From contig JAJTJC010000035.1 in the NCBI GenBank assembly GCA_021295155.1, forward strand, positions 248,001-312,000: 64,000 nt of DNA, given 5' to 3'. Below, in pieces: positions 45,304 through 52,782 of the stretch (the first letter of the stretch is position 1; every line of letters begins with the position of its first letter). The translations under genes and the position numbers were made by a program. Below the pieces are notes generated by a model. The model had not been told where the DNA came from, made no database searches, and saw only the letters and a list, made by a program, of their open reading frames with translations. Source of the stretch: Flavobacteriaceae bacterium D16. Its GTDB lineage: Bacteria; Bacteroidota; Bacteroidia; Flavobacteriales; Flavobacteriaceae.

Positions 45304-45344
45304 ATTAATCATCCGGATTCCTGCGTCACGGATCGTATGGTGTA

Positions 45345-45455
45345 TTATACGTATTGTCTGTTGGCAGTCCAATATACCCGCTTACTGTCTTTGAATTGTG
45401 AGAAGTTAGAACCTCTTCTGGATGATGTAGGTAGTTGGTTGTTGTGATTTTTCAT
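45345..45455 (-). CDS. 36-residue basic microprotein, copy 1 of 3
   Basis: ATG is complementary to 45453-45455, TAA to 45345-45347. It shares with its two upstream neighbours L/T-P-T at 8-10, R-R at 13-14 and the block FSQFKDSKRVYW, followed by R-x-Y-V at the C-terminus. It is the most diverged of the three and lacks the final His. It is strongly basic with no signal peptide. Last gene before the shared terminator. Function unknown; a nucleic-acid or ribosome-binding role is a guess from charge and size. Confidence 0.75.
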   Translation of the reverse strand: MKNHNNQLPTSSRRGSNFSQFKDSKRVYWTANRQYV

Positions 45456-45490
45456 GTTATTGGTTTAATACTTGTTATTTGCTTTAACTT

Positions 45491-45604
45491 CTAGTGAACG
45501 TAATGCCTTACTTCACTCCATTTTACTCGCTTACTATCTTTAAAATTAGAAAAGAATGTATGGCGTCTTGATTCTGTAGGTGTTCTTTTTAATAATGCTT
45601 TCAT
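45491..45604 (-). CDS. 37-residue basic microprotein, copy 2 of 3
   Basis: ATG is complementary to 45602-45604, TAG to 45491-45493. The peptide begins MKALLKRTPTESRRHTFF and continues into FSNFKDSKRVKW, then S-E-V-R-H-Y-V-H. It differs from copy 3 mainly at its first eight residues and around the tryptophan; many differences elsewhere in the DNA are synonymous, which indicates selection on the peptide. Separated from copies 1 and 3 by 35 and 52 bases. Confidence 0.8.
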   Translation of the reverse strand: MKALLKRTPTESRRHTFFSNFKDSKRVKWSEVRHYVH

Positions 45605-45656
45605 GACTGTTGTTTTTTGATTGATGGGGTTGTTTATTGATTGATGATTCTTTGTA

Positions 45657-45770
45657 TTAATGAACGTAATTTCTTACCGCGGTCCATTTAACTCGCTTAC
45701 TATCTTTGAAATTAGAAAAGAACGTATGGCGTCTTGTTTCTGTCGGTGTGTGATTGGCAAAATTTCTCAT
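45657..45770 (-). CDS. 37-residue basic microprotein, copy 3 of 3 (first transcribed)
   Basis: ATG is complementary to 45768-45770, TAA to 45657-45659. The peptide begins MRNFANHTPTETRRHTFF and continues FSNFKDSKRVKW, T-A-V-R-N-Y-V-H. The three copies share the pattern P-T-x-x-R-R-x-x-x-F-S-x-F-K-D-S-K-R-V-x-W, then x-x-x-R-x-Y-V. Leader DNA of about 150 bases upstream contains overlapping inverted repeats (45916-45948). The family is not known to me. It diverges from the EF-G paralogue gene at 46211. Confidence 0.8.
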   Translation of the reverse strand: MRNFANHTPTETRRHTFFSNFKDSKRVKWTAVRNYVH

Positions 45771-46210
45771 GGTCTAATATTTTATAGTTAACACTTTATT
45801 TTTTTGAAGTCAATCCTGGTTTCTGTCTCAATTCTTTATTTATCATGTTGGTTGTGAAACCTTGTTTTGTAATTGACTTACACTTAATAGACGCCCCAAT
45901 TATATTTTTGTTACAGTACCTTGCATAAAAAGGTACCGTTTTATGCAATTTTTAACATATCCTAATGTCATGGAATAGGGTATATGTCTGTATATCTGAT
46001 AGATAAGAATTATATCTATAATGTGTTAAAATTTGGCGAGGAGCGGGTATGAAGCTATAAAAGTGATTTACCCGCCTGTGAATAGAAGGATTTATAGCCT
46101 GATATAAGGGGGAAATTGATCAGCTTATTATTTCATAAAACCTGACAAATATCGTATTTTAGAAGACTATGCCTGTTTAGCTTTACAATCAAACTGAAAA
46201 AACCTGACTC
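45771..46210. other. Divergent intergenic region between microprotein array and EF-G paralogue
   Basis: These 440 AT-rich bases hold the leader and promoter of both divergent units. Besides the overlapping inverted repeats at 45916-45948 there is a 16-codon frame on the - strand (45796-45846) that could be a leader peptide, too short to call. No close match to the -33/-7 promoter was found for either direction. Confidence 0.5.
45916..45948. promoter_or_regulatory. Overlapping, mutually exclusive inverted repeats
   Basis: TTGCATAAAA (45921-45930) and TTTTATGCAA (45939-45948) are perfect 10-base arms around AGGTACCG, which itself contains GGTACC. A second pairing is possible: GTACCTT (45916-45922) with AAGGTAC (45930-45936). 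The two cannot form together. This suits an operator for a dimeric regulator or an RNA switch in the microprotein leader. It lies 146 bases upstream of the first microprotein start. Confidence 0.55.
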
Positions 46211-48316
46211 ATGAAAGTATACGATGATAAACACATAAAAAATGTGGTTTTTGTTGGAGCCCATAAAAGTGGTAAAACCACTTTAGCCGAAACCATGCTA
46301 TTTGAAGCAGGGCTCATTAATAGAAGGGGTACTGTTGAAAACAAGAATACAGTTTCCGACCACCACGAAATTGAACATGAAAGGGAAACTTCGGTTTTTG
46401 CCACCCCACTGCATACTGAATGGCGAAATTATAAGATCAATATTATAGATACCCCTGGCCTGGATGATTATGTAGGTGAAATAATATCATCCATCAGGGT
46501 TGCAGATACTATAGCAGTACTTATTAATGCTCAAAATGGAGTAGAAGTAGGTACTGAAATTTTATGGAACTATATAGACACCTATCACAAACCGACTTTA
46601 TTTGTAGTTAACCAGATCGATCATATAAATGCGCACTGGGAAGACAGCATTAAGAGCATTAAAAGTCTGGTAGGTAATAATATGGTTTTGGTACAGTATC
46701 CGTTAAAAATAGATGGGTCGCAGTGCATTATCGATGTCCTCAAGATGAAATGCTATAAGTTCGGTAAGAATGGAGGTAAACCTGAAAAACTAGAGATCCC
46801 AGAAGACCAGAAAGAGATGGCAGACTACCTTCACAATGAATTGGTAGAAAAGGCCGCGGAGAACGACGAGGAACTTATGGAACTGTATTTTGATAAGGGA
46901 ACCCTTAATGAAAACGAAATGCTTCAGGGGATTAAAGCAGGTATGCTAAACCACGACCTATTCCCTGTTTTCTGTGTTTCTGCCCTTCTCGATATGGGAA
47001 GTGGCCGACTAATGGGATTTATTGATAACGTTGCTCCTGCTGCAGCGGACCTTCGTCCTGAGCAAACGGTAGAAGGAGAAACCCTTGTCAGGAAAAAAGA
47101 CGCCCCCACCGCTCTTTTTGTTTTCAAAACGCTTTACCAACCCAGCCTGGGCCAGATTACCTTCTTTAAGGTAAAATCAGGAGTGGTTAATCTCAACGAT
47201 AGATTGGTAAATTCCCGCAATGGGGAAACAGAGGTTCTCAACCAGCTATTTATCATGGACGGAAGAAAAAGGGAGCCTGTCTCCAAATTGGAGGTAGGTG
47301 ATATCGGTGCTACGCTAAAGCTCAAGCATACTGAAACCAATGACACCTTACATGAGGCTGGGAAAAAGATAACCATAAAGCCTATCAAATATCCTCAGTC
47401 CAGGACACGAAAGGCGGTAAATGCGGTAGATAAAAAGGATGAGGAAAAACTGAATGATGCACTTAGGAAAATCCACAGTCAGGATCCTACCGTAGAAATG
47501 GAATTCTCCAATGAATTGAAGCAGCTTATCATTGGGTGCCAGGGAGAATTGCATCTGGCGACTATAGATTGGACACTAAAAAACATCTATGGTGTGGAAG
47601 CAGAGTTCAAGGAGCCTAAAATTGCCTATCGGGAAACCATACAAAGATCCTCAACAGCCAACTACCGACATAAAAAGCAATCTGGCGGTGCAGGACAATT
47701 TGGTGAGGTTCACATGAAAATAGAACCCTGGTATGAAGGTATGCCGGAACCAGAAGGTTTTAACCTCCGAGGCAAGGAAGAAGTGGACCTGCCCTGGGGT
47801 GGTAAACTGGTGTTTTACAATTGCATTGTTGGAGGGGTAATAGACCTGCGTTATCTACCATCCATTAAAAAGGGCATTTTGGAAGTAATGGAGACAGGAC
47901 CCCTTACCGGTTCCTATATCCGTGATGTACGTGTTATGGTATACGACGGTAAAATGCACTCGGTGGATTCTAATGATATATCCTTCAAAATTGCTGGGGC
48001 TCATGCTTTTAAAGAAGCCTTTCTTAATGCCAAGCCCAAACTACTGGAACCCATCGAAGAACTAACAGTTAAGGTGCCAGAGGAAATGGTTGGTAATGTA
48101 ATGACAGACCTGCAATCCAGGCGCTCTATCATACAGGGAATTGACAGTGAAGATCATTTCCAGATACTGCGCTGTACGGTACCTCAGGCCGAACTTTCAG
48201 GGTATTCTACAAATCTCAGATCTCTGACACAGGGAAAGGGAACATTTGTATCGTCATTCTCTTCCTTCCAGGCGGTGCCGCGGAATGTACAGCAATCACT
48301 GGTGAGTAGCGAGTAA
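46211..48316 (+). CDS. EF-G paralogue (EF-G2-like) with altered GTPase motifs
   Basis: The protein has 701 residues and all EF-G domains: G domain (1-290), domain II (about 300-390), and III, IV and V to the end (RETIQRSSTANYRHKKQSGG marks domain IV). The GTPase motifs deviate: G1 is GAHKSGKTT (16-24, intact), switch I has HERETSV where ERGIT is usual, G3 is DTPGLDDY with Leu84 where translational GTPases have the catalytic His, and G4 is NQID (134-137) instead of NKxD. This matches the EF-G2 paralogues known in Bacteroides, described as lacking GTPase activity and helping translation under starvation. The main fusA gene must be elsewhere. A terminator follows. Confidence 0.88.
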   Translation: MKVYDDKHIKNVVFVGAHKSGKTTLAETMLFEAGLINRRGTVENKNTVSDHHEIEHERETSVFATPLHTEWRNYKINIIDTPGLDDYVGEIISSIRVADTIAVLINAQNGVEVGTEILWNYIDTYHKPTLFVVNQIDHINAHWEDSIKSIKSLVGNNMVLVQYPLKIDGSQCIIDVLKMKCYKFGKNGGKPEKLEIPEDQKEMADYLHNELVEKAAENDEELMELYFDKGTLNENEMLQGIKAGMLNHDLFPVFCVSALLDMGSGRLMGFIDNVAPAAADLRPEQTVEGETLVRKKDAPTALFVFKTLYQPSLGQITFFKVKSGVVNLNDRLVNSRNGETEVLNQLFIMDGRKREPVSKLEVGDIGATLKLKHTETNDTLHEAGKKITIKPIKYPQSRTRKAVNAVDKKDEEKLNDALRKIHSQDPTVEMEFSNELKQLIIGCQGELHLATIDWTLKNIYGVEAEFKEPKIAYRETIQRSSTANYRHKKQSGGAGQFGEVHMKIEPWYEGMPEPEGFNLRGKEEVDLPWGGKLVFYNCIVGGVIDLRYLPSIKKGILEVMETGPLTGSYIRDVRVMVYDGKMHSVDSNDISFKIAGAHAFKEAFLNAKPKLLEPIEELTVKVPEEMVGNVMTDLQSRRSIIQGIDSEDHFQILRCTVPQAELSGYSTNLRSLTQGKGTFVSSFSSFQAVPRNVQQSLVSSE

Positions 48317-48340
48317 CTAATTAACCAATTATATTGATCC

Positions 48341-48378
48341 GGGCCACTTAATTATTACTATTGGGTGGCCCTTATTTA
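48341..48378 (+). terminator. Intrinsic terminator of the EF-G paralogue gene
   Basis: GGGCCAC (48341-48347) and GTGGCCC (48365-48371) form a stem, followed by TTATTTA. It lies 10 bases before the next ATG, which excludes an upstream GTG start at 48365. Confidence 0.75.
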
Positions 48379-48388
48379 TAGTAAAAAT

Positions 48389-49840
48389 ATGAATGCACGG
48401 GAAGATTATGTAGATCTGCATTGCCACCCTTCACTTAAGCCCTTTGGAAAAAGTTTCAATTACAAACCTTCGGGAATTCAAGGGAAACGAAGGAGCAGTA
48501 AAAGAAACCTGTGGTATTTCGATCCTCCTTCTTTGCTGGATAAGTTATTGAACTATTTCACAGGTTTAACCAAGTTTTCACAGTCTAACTTCAGTAGTCT
48601 GGCCAAGGGAGATGTTGGGATTGTATGCGTTTCCCTGTACCCCCTGGAGAAATGGTTTGTGCGTAACAAAATTAAGAATGAACTCATCCTGGACCTGGCT
48701 TCCAATTTTGCCCTTGGGGTAGGTGACAAGCGTATCGATTACATCCAGGGAATTGATGACTATTATCAGGATCTGGAAGATCAATATCAGTTCTATTTAC
48801 AACTGGATGGAAAAGAATTCAGATTAGCTGAAGGCCGTTTCAGATATAAACTCGTACGCAATTATGAGGAGATTGCAGCAATTCAAAAATCAGAGAAGGA
48901 TGGTAGAGGAGTCCGAACCATATGTGTTGTAGTGTCAATAGAGGGGCTTCATGTATTGAATACCGGTTTGAGAAAACCACATGATGAGTCAGAAGTTCTG
49001 AGCAACCTTGAGAAAATCAGGGATTGGGAATTCCGACCTTTCTTTATAACCTATGCGCATCATTTCTGGAATCATCTATGTGGTCATGCGGAGAGCCTTT
49101 CAGGCATAATCCTGAAGTATGCCGACCAATCTGAAGGGCTGGATACCGGTTTTACACCCCTGGGCTGGAAAGTGCTGAAGCGTTTATTGGATAATACAGA
49201 TGGTAAACGCATCCTTGTAGACATCAAACACATGAGTCCTGAGGCCAGGCAGCAGTACTATGATCTGTTGGACTCTGAACCCGGCTATAGAGATATCCCG
49301 TTAATCATAAGCCATGGGGCTTGTAACGGAATGTCTTCGCATACTCAGCAAACATTAAAGTTAACGGATGCAGCCCGGAAATTAAATCCAGTAAGTATTA
49401 ATTTCTATGATGATGAAATCCTGCGTCTGGCTAAAAGTAGAGGGATAATTGGATTGCAACTGGATGAACGACGTATTGCCCATCCGGAACTCCTGAAAGC
49501 TACTAAAAAGTCGCTTAAAAGGAGCAAAATAATGCATTATCGCTCCGCGCTGCTCTGGAATCAAATAGAACATATCGCCACATTGCTGGATTCACATGGT
49601 CTGTTTGCATGGGATTGTATGGCCATTGGTTCTGACTTTGATGGAATTATCGATTCTCTTAATGGATTCTGGACTTCGGCAGAACTTCCATTTCTGGCCG
49701 ATTTCCTTGAAAGACATGCCTACAACTACATGCAAAATCCAAAATTAAAACAAAAGAGCAATCTGATTGATGCTGATGCTATTGTAGCACGCATCATGGG
49801 AGGCAATGCTATTGAATTTATGCGTAAGTATTTCAATTAG
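48389..49840 (+). CDS. Membrane-dipeptidase-like (M19-related) protein
   Basis: Starting at ATG 48389 the protein has 483 residues. Motifs of the M19/amidohydrolase barrel are YVDLHCHPSL (H-x-H at the N-terminus), VVVSIEGLHVLN (bridging Glu), ITYAHHFWNHLCGHAE, LVDIKHMSPEARQ, LIISHGACNGMSS and MAIGSDFDGIIDSLNGF. Insertions between the motifs make it longer than the classic M19 enzyme at 3135. It has no signal peptide, so it is cytoplasmic. Metal-dependent hydrolysis of a small substrate is likely; dipeptides are only one option. The gene begins within 11 bases of the preceding terminator. Confidence 0.75.
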   Translation: MNAREDYVDLHCHPSLKPFGKSFNYKPSGIQGKRRSSKRNLWYFDPPSLLDKLLNYFTGLTKFSQSNFSSLAKGDVGIVCVSLYPLEKWFVRNKIKNELILDLASNFALGVGDKRIDYIQGIDDYYQDLEDQYQFYLQLDGKEFRLAEGRFRYKLVRNYEEIAAIQKSEKDGRGVRTICVVVSIEGLHVLNTGLRKPHDESEVLSNLEKIRDWEFRPFFITYAHHFWNHLCGHAESLSGIILKYADQSEGLDTGFTPLGWKVLKRLLDNTDGKRILVDIKHMSPEARQQYYDLLDSEPGYRDIPLIISHGACNGMSSHTQQTLKLTDAARKLNPVSINFYDDEILRLAKSRGIIGLQLDERRIAHPELLKATKKSLKRSKIMHYRSALLWNQIEHIATLLDSHGLFAWDCMAIGSDFDGIIDSLNGFWTSAELPFLADFLERHAYNYMQNPKLKQKSNLIDADAIVARIMGGNAIEFMRKYFN

Positions 49841-49983
49841 AAAACCCTGGCGATACCGCTTTCAAACTAAAAAGAGGTCAAAATAATCACTGATAAACTC
49901 GTAAATATTTAAACTTTAGTTAAAAGTATGGGAATCGAGTGCTCTATATTTATATATTAGAGGTCTAAAAGACAAATCTCACT

Positions 49984-50205
49984 ATGGATCTACTTAAAAG
50001 AGCGGAGCAGTTTGAGAGCCGCAAGTGGTCTAATATGACTACCAGCGACCGGGTAGAGGCCAGCCGGGAAGCAAAAGATTTAATACTCTCTATAAACGAG
50101 CTCTATAAAGAAACCAAGGATCCAGAACTGATGGATCTAATGAAGCGGCTGACAGTTTTGAAACAAAAAGTTGAAAAGCGTCTTAAGGGCAGGCCACTGG
50201 TTTAA
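49984..50205 (+). CDS. Small helical protein, unknown
   Basis: The protein has 73 residues, charged and helical throughout (RVEASREAKDLILSINELY; ELMDLMKRLTVLKQKVEKRL), with no signal or membrane segment. The heptad spacing of Leu/Ile in the second half suggests a coiled coil or helical hairpin. The ATG at 49984 is the only reasonable start. The gene ends 7 bases before the convergent MscS gene stop. Proteins of this kind occur in Flavobacteriia, but I cannot name the family. Confidence 0.65.
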   Translation: MDLLKRAEQFESRKWSNMTTSDRVEASREAKDLILSINELYKETKDPELMDLMKRLTVLKQKVEKRLKGRPLV

Positions 50206-50212
50206 GCTTAAA

Positions 50213-51496
50213 TCAATAAGCAGACTCCGGAATGACTTTTCCATTATCAGCTTTACCAAACTGCATTGAAGAAGGCAATTCAAAAATCTCCAATCCAAAA
50301 TAGGGCACAGCAGAAATAAGGTGGTCGAAAATATCGGCCATTATAAATTCATAATTCTGCCAGCGCTTATCCTTGCTAAACACATAAATTTCCAATGGAA
50401 TTCCCTGAGGTGTTGGTTGCAGCTGCCTGGTCATCATGGTCATTTCCTTGTTAACAGCGGAATGATTTTCCAGATAGGTTTCTACATATTTACGGAACAC
50501 GCCCAGATTCGTTAGGTTACGTCCATTGATCATCAGGGATTTATCCACATTGCGTTCTTCATTATACTGGTTTATTTTCTCATTGCGATCGGTCAGGTAG
50601 TTTTTTATCAACGCTATATCCTTGAGTTTCTCAATCTCATTTTGATTAAGAAAATGAACGGAATCCTGCTTGAGAATAACCGCCCGTTTAATTCGTCTGC
50701 CTCCACTGTCCTGCATGCCTCTCCAGTTCTTGAATGAATCGGAAATAAGGGCGTAGGTGGGTATAGTGGTAATAGTCTTATCCCAATTCTGCACTTTCAC
50801 TGTGGCCAGGTTGATCTCAATAACATCACCATCTGCACCATACTTATCAAAGCTGATCCAATCTCCAATTCGTACCATATCATTGGCGCTCACCTGAATG
50901 CTGGCCACTAGTCCCAGTATCGTATCCTTGAATATTAATAGAATAACGGCAGAGGCAGCACCAAGGGCGGTTAAAAACTTCCAGATTGTGGTGTCCGTGA
51001 TTATGGCAAAAATGGTCATGATCCCTGCCAACCATGCAAAAATCATAAATACCTGAATAAAACTATCAATTGGTTTATCCCGAAAACGGGGAAGGCCTTT
51101 CAGGTAATCCCGGATACTCAACAATACGCTTTTTGCAATTCTTATAACCAGGACCACTGCTATAATTAAAACAGTTTTGGTCGAAATTGTTAGCGCGTAT
51201 TCAAAATCCCTAAAAACCCAGGGAAGCATTTCCAGGATGATTATTAAAGGGATAATATGCGCCAGTTTACGAGGCACTTTGTTGGTTATCAGGAAGTCGT
51301 CAAAGTTGGTCTTGGTAGAGCGGGCCATACGGGTGGAAACCACCCTCAAAATGCGCCAGAGGATAAAATTTACCAGGAAAGCAAGTATAAGCATCATCAG
51401 GAAAAGTGTCCCAAAATTCAAATAAACTGCTGTGCTTTCCGGAATCCCCAGTCCCACAAAATAGTCGAACAGGCCGTGGTTTGTATCAGGATTCAT
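50213..51496 (-). CDS. Mechanosensitive ion channel, MscS family (YbdG/MscM-like)
   Basis: The protein has 427 residues with about five membrane segments (FGTLFLMMLILAFLVNFILW; IIPLIIILEMLPWVF; TVLIIAVVLVIRIA; VFMIFAWLAGIMTIFAII). The pore-lining helix runs through FLTALGAASAVILLIFKDTI, with LGLVASIQVSANDMVRIGDWI after it, the classic MscS beta-domain entry. The soluble domain keeps DGDVIEINLATVKVQNWDKT and IPTYALISDSFKNW. The length and C-terminal extension resemble E. coli YbdG. It opens under membrane tension to protect against osmotic shock. A perfect -33/-7 promoter lies 60 bases upstream. Confidence 0.92.
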   Translation of the reverse strand: MNPDTNHGLFDYFVGLGIPESTAVYLNFGTLFLMMLILAFLVNFILWRILRVVSTRMARSTKTNFDDFLITNKVPRKLAHIIPLIIILEMLPWVFRDFEYALTISTKTVLIIAVVLVIRIAKSVLLSIRDYLKGLPRFRDKPIDSFIQVFMIFAWLAGIMTIFAIITDTTIWKFLTALGAASAVILLIFKDTILGLVASIQVSANDMVRIGDWISFDKYGADGDVIEINLATVKVQNWDKTITTIPTYALISDSFKNWRGMQDSGGRRIKRAVILKQDSVHFLNQNEIEKLKDIALIKNYLTDRNEKINQYNEERNVDKSLMINGRNLTNLGVFRKYVETYLENHSAVNKEMTMMTRQLQPTPQGIPLEIYVFSKDKRWQNYEFIMADIFDHLISAVPYFGLEIFELPSSMQFGKADNGKVIPESAY

Positions 51497-51556
51497 ATCT
51501 CGATAATTTCACGACAAAAATAAGGCTTGTAGGACTAATTCCAGTAAGTAAGTGCT

Positions 51557-51586
51557 CAAACCTAATAGAATAAAAATTTAAGTCAA
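51557..51586 (-). promoter_or_regulatory. Bacteroidota promoter of the MscS-type channel gene
   Basis: On the - strand TTG (complement of 51584-51586) is followed after exactly 19 bases by TAGGTTTG (complement of 51557-51564). This is a perfect TTG-N19-TAnnTTTG element, 60 bases before the channel ATG. Confidence 0.75.
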
Positions 51587-51606
51587 TTTTAATTAGGACA
51601 AAGACC

Positions 51607-51620
51607 CCATGGTACCATGG
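51607..51620. promoter_or_regulatory. 14-bp perfect palindrome between divergent genes
   Basis: CCATGGTACCATGG equals its own reverse complement. It lies between the MscS promoter and the candidate promoter of the next gene, where an operator would be expected. Confidence 0.3.
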
Positions 51621-51668
51621 CATTTGTGTTATCCTATTATTAATTTTTTTGTGCCATGATTACCGTCA

Positions 51669-51699
51669 TTGCGTTCAAAGAACTGCTGTATAACCTTTG
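51669..51699 (+). promoter_or_regulatory. Candidate promoter of the DUF2953-like/GerW pair
   Basis: TTG (51669-51671), 19 bases, then TAACCTTTG (51691-51699), which fits the TAnnTTTG element with one extra base. It is 17 bases before ATG 51717. Confidence 0.45.
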
Positions 51700-51716
51700 C
51701 AAAAAATAATATTAAA

Positions 51717-52238
51717 ATGCTCTGGATAGTGCTCGCTTTATTGGCTCTGCTGATTTTTTACCTCCTTTTTGTGCCCCTAATTCTAGTTGTTGACACAGAT
51801 CAAAGGATGTTTTATTTTCAGATGAAAGGCCTGGCTAAGGCCAGTATAGAAACAGACCAGAGTGAGTTAGTCCGTATTAGGCTGGATGCATTATTTACTC
51901 ATTTTTACTTCTATCCGCTTCGTAGTATTATCAAACGCGATAAGAAGACCAAGGAAAAAAAAGCCATTGTAAAGAAAAGGAATAGGAGGAAAGGGCCAGA
52001 TGACTGGCTCAGATATGGAAAAATCGGCAAAAAAATACTTCATACTTTCCAGGTCAGGAAATTCATGGTATCCATAGATACCGGAGACTGCATACAGAAT
52101 GCGCAGCTATATCCAGTCGCGGCTTTTGTAGACCGGTATTTGTTCGATTTCCAGGTCAATTATCAGGATAGAAACTATGTTGGATTACACCTGGTAAATA
52201 GGCCTGTCCATATTATAAAAGCATTTATTAACCCATAA
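51717..52238 (+). CDS. DUF2953-like membrane-anchored protein
   Basis: The start at ATG 51717 gives 173 residues and puts one membrane helix at the very N-terminus (WIVLALLALLIFYLLFVPLIL). A beta-rich part follows (LVVDTDQRMFYFQMKGLA), then a very basic linker (KRDKKTKEKKAIVKKRNRRK) and a C-terminal half with VSIDTGDCIQNAQLYPVAAF. This layout and the gerW gene 9 bases downstream match the DUF2953 (YtfI) - GerW (YtfJ) pair known in spore-forming Firmicutes. I infer the family from layout and context; sequence similarity should be tested. Confidence 0.55.
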   Translation: MLWIVLALLALLIFYLLFVPLILVVDTDQRMFYFQMKGLAKASIETDQSELVRIRLDALFTHFYFYPLRSIIKRDKKTKEKKAIVKKRNRRKGPDDWLRYGKIGKKILHTFQVRKFMVSIDTGDCIQNAQLYPVAAFVDRYLFDFQVNYQDRNYVGLHLVNRPVHIIKAFINP

Positions 52239-52247
52239 AAATTTATC

Positions 52248-52616
52248 ATGGAATTACATTTTGAAGAATTATTAACACGAATTACAGATTTTATGAAAAC
52301 CGAAGCCAAAACGGAAACTGTTGTTGGCGAACCTTTTGAATTAGGTGCATTTAAATGTGTCCCCGTAATTAAGGTAGGTATGGGATTTGGTTCTGGCGGT
52401 GGTGAAGGAACGGAAGCAAAAACCCGAAAAGGAGAAGGCCTTGGTGCCGGTGCTGGAATGGGTATTGAACCTATTGGATTCCTCGTAACCAAAGGAGAAG
52501 AAATTTCCTTCCTGGAAGCAGGTAAAGCGCATGGTTTGGCAGCTGCATTTGAAAAAGTACCAGAATTGATCGATAAGTTCTGGGAAAGTCGAAGAAAAGA
52601 AGAAGAATTGGTATAA
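52248..52616 (+). CDS. GerW (YtfJ) family protein
   Basis: This 122-residue cytoplasmic protein has the family pattern: an N-terminal helix (FEELLTRITDFMKTEAKTET), VVGEPFELGAFKCVPVIKVGMGFGSGGGEG given in part, a glycine-rich stretch (GEGLGAGAGMGIEPIGFLV), and a helical end. In Bacillus, YtfJ is needed for spore germination, but homologues occur in many bacteria that do not form spores, including Bacteroidota. Its biochemical role is unknown. It follows the DUF2953-like gene by 9 bases and ends at a strong terminator, so the two form an operon. Confidence 0.85.
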   Translation: MELHFEELLTRITDFMKTEAKTETVVGEPFELGAFKCVPVIKVGMGFGSGGGEGTEAKTRKGEGLGAGAGMGIEPIGFLVTKGEEISFLEAGKAHGLAAAFEKVPELIDKFWESRRKEEELV

Positions 52617-52651
52617 CCAATTTAATTGAAATTAAGCCAATCCGATTGGTG

Positions 52652-52700
52652 ACTGAGTAGGGCTTGCTAAGCTGAGTGTTATAGCCCTGCTCAGTTTTTT
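52652..52700 (+). terminator. Intrinsic terminator of the DUF2953-like/GerW operon
   Basis: ACTGAGTAGGGCT pairs with AGCCCTGCTCAGT (one mismatch), a long stem followed by TTTTT. Confidence 0.85.
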
Positions 52701-52731
52701 ATGGACAAAAGAGCTTGGATTTTTTTATTTA

Positions 52732-52762
52732 TTGTAATTCTGACAAATTCTCTATACTTTTT
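52732..52762 (+). promoter_or_regulatory. Candidate promoter of the SDR gene
   Basis: TTG (52732-52734), 20 bases, then TACTTTTT (52755-52762), one base off TAnnTTTG. It is 20 bases before the ATG at 52783. Confidence 0.55.
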
Positions 52763-52782
52763 CAACTAAGGAAAAAGAATTT

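Noticed and set aside
45345-45770. Repeats could be a CRISPR array or noncoding repeats
   Set aside because: Units are 111-114 bases, each an intact frame with conserved codons; spacers are unequal and there are no cas genes.
45796-45846. 16-codon - strand frame in the microprotein leader
   Set aside because: Too short and without a paralogue in the window; kept only as a possible leader peptide.
51717-52616. GerW as evidence that the organism forms spores
   Set aside because: GerW homologues occur in many non-sporulating bacteria and all other features indicate Bacteroidota.
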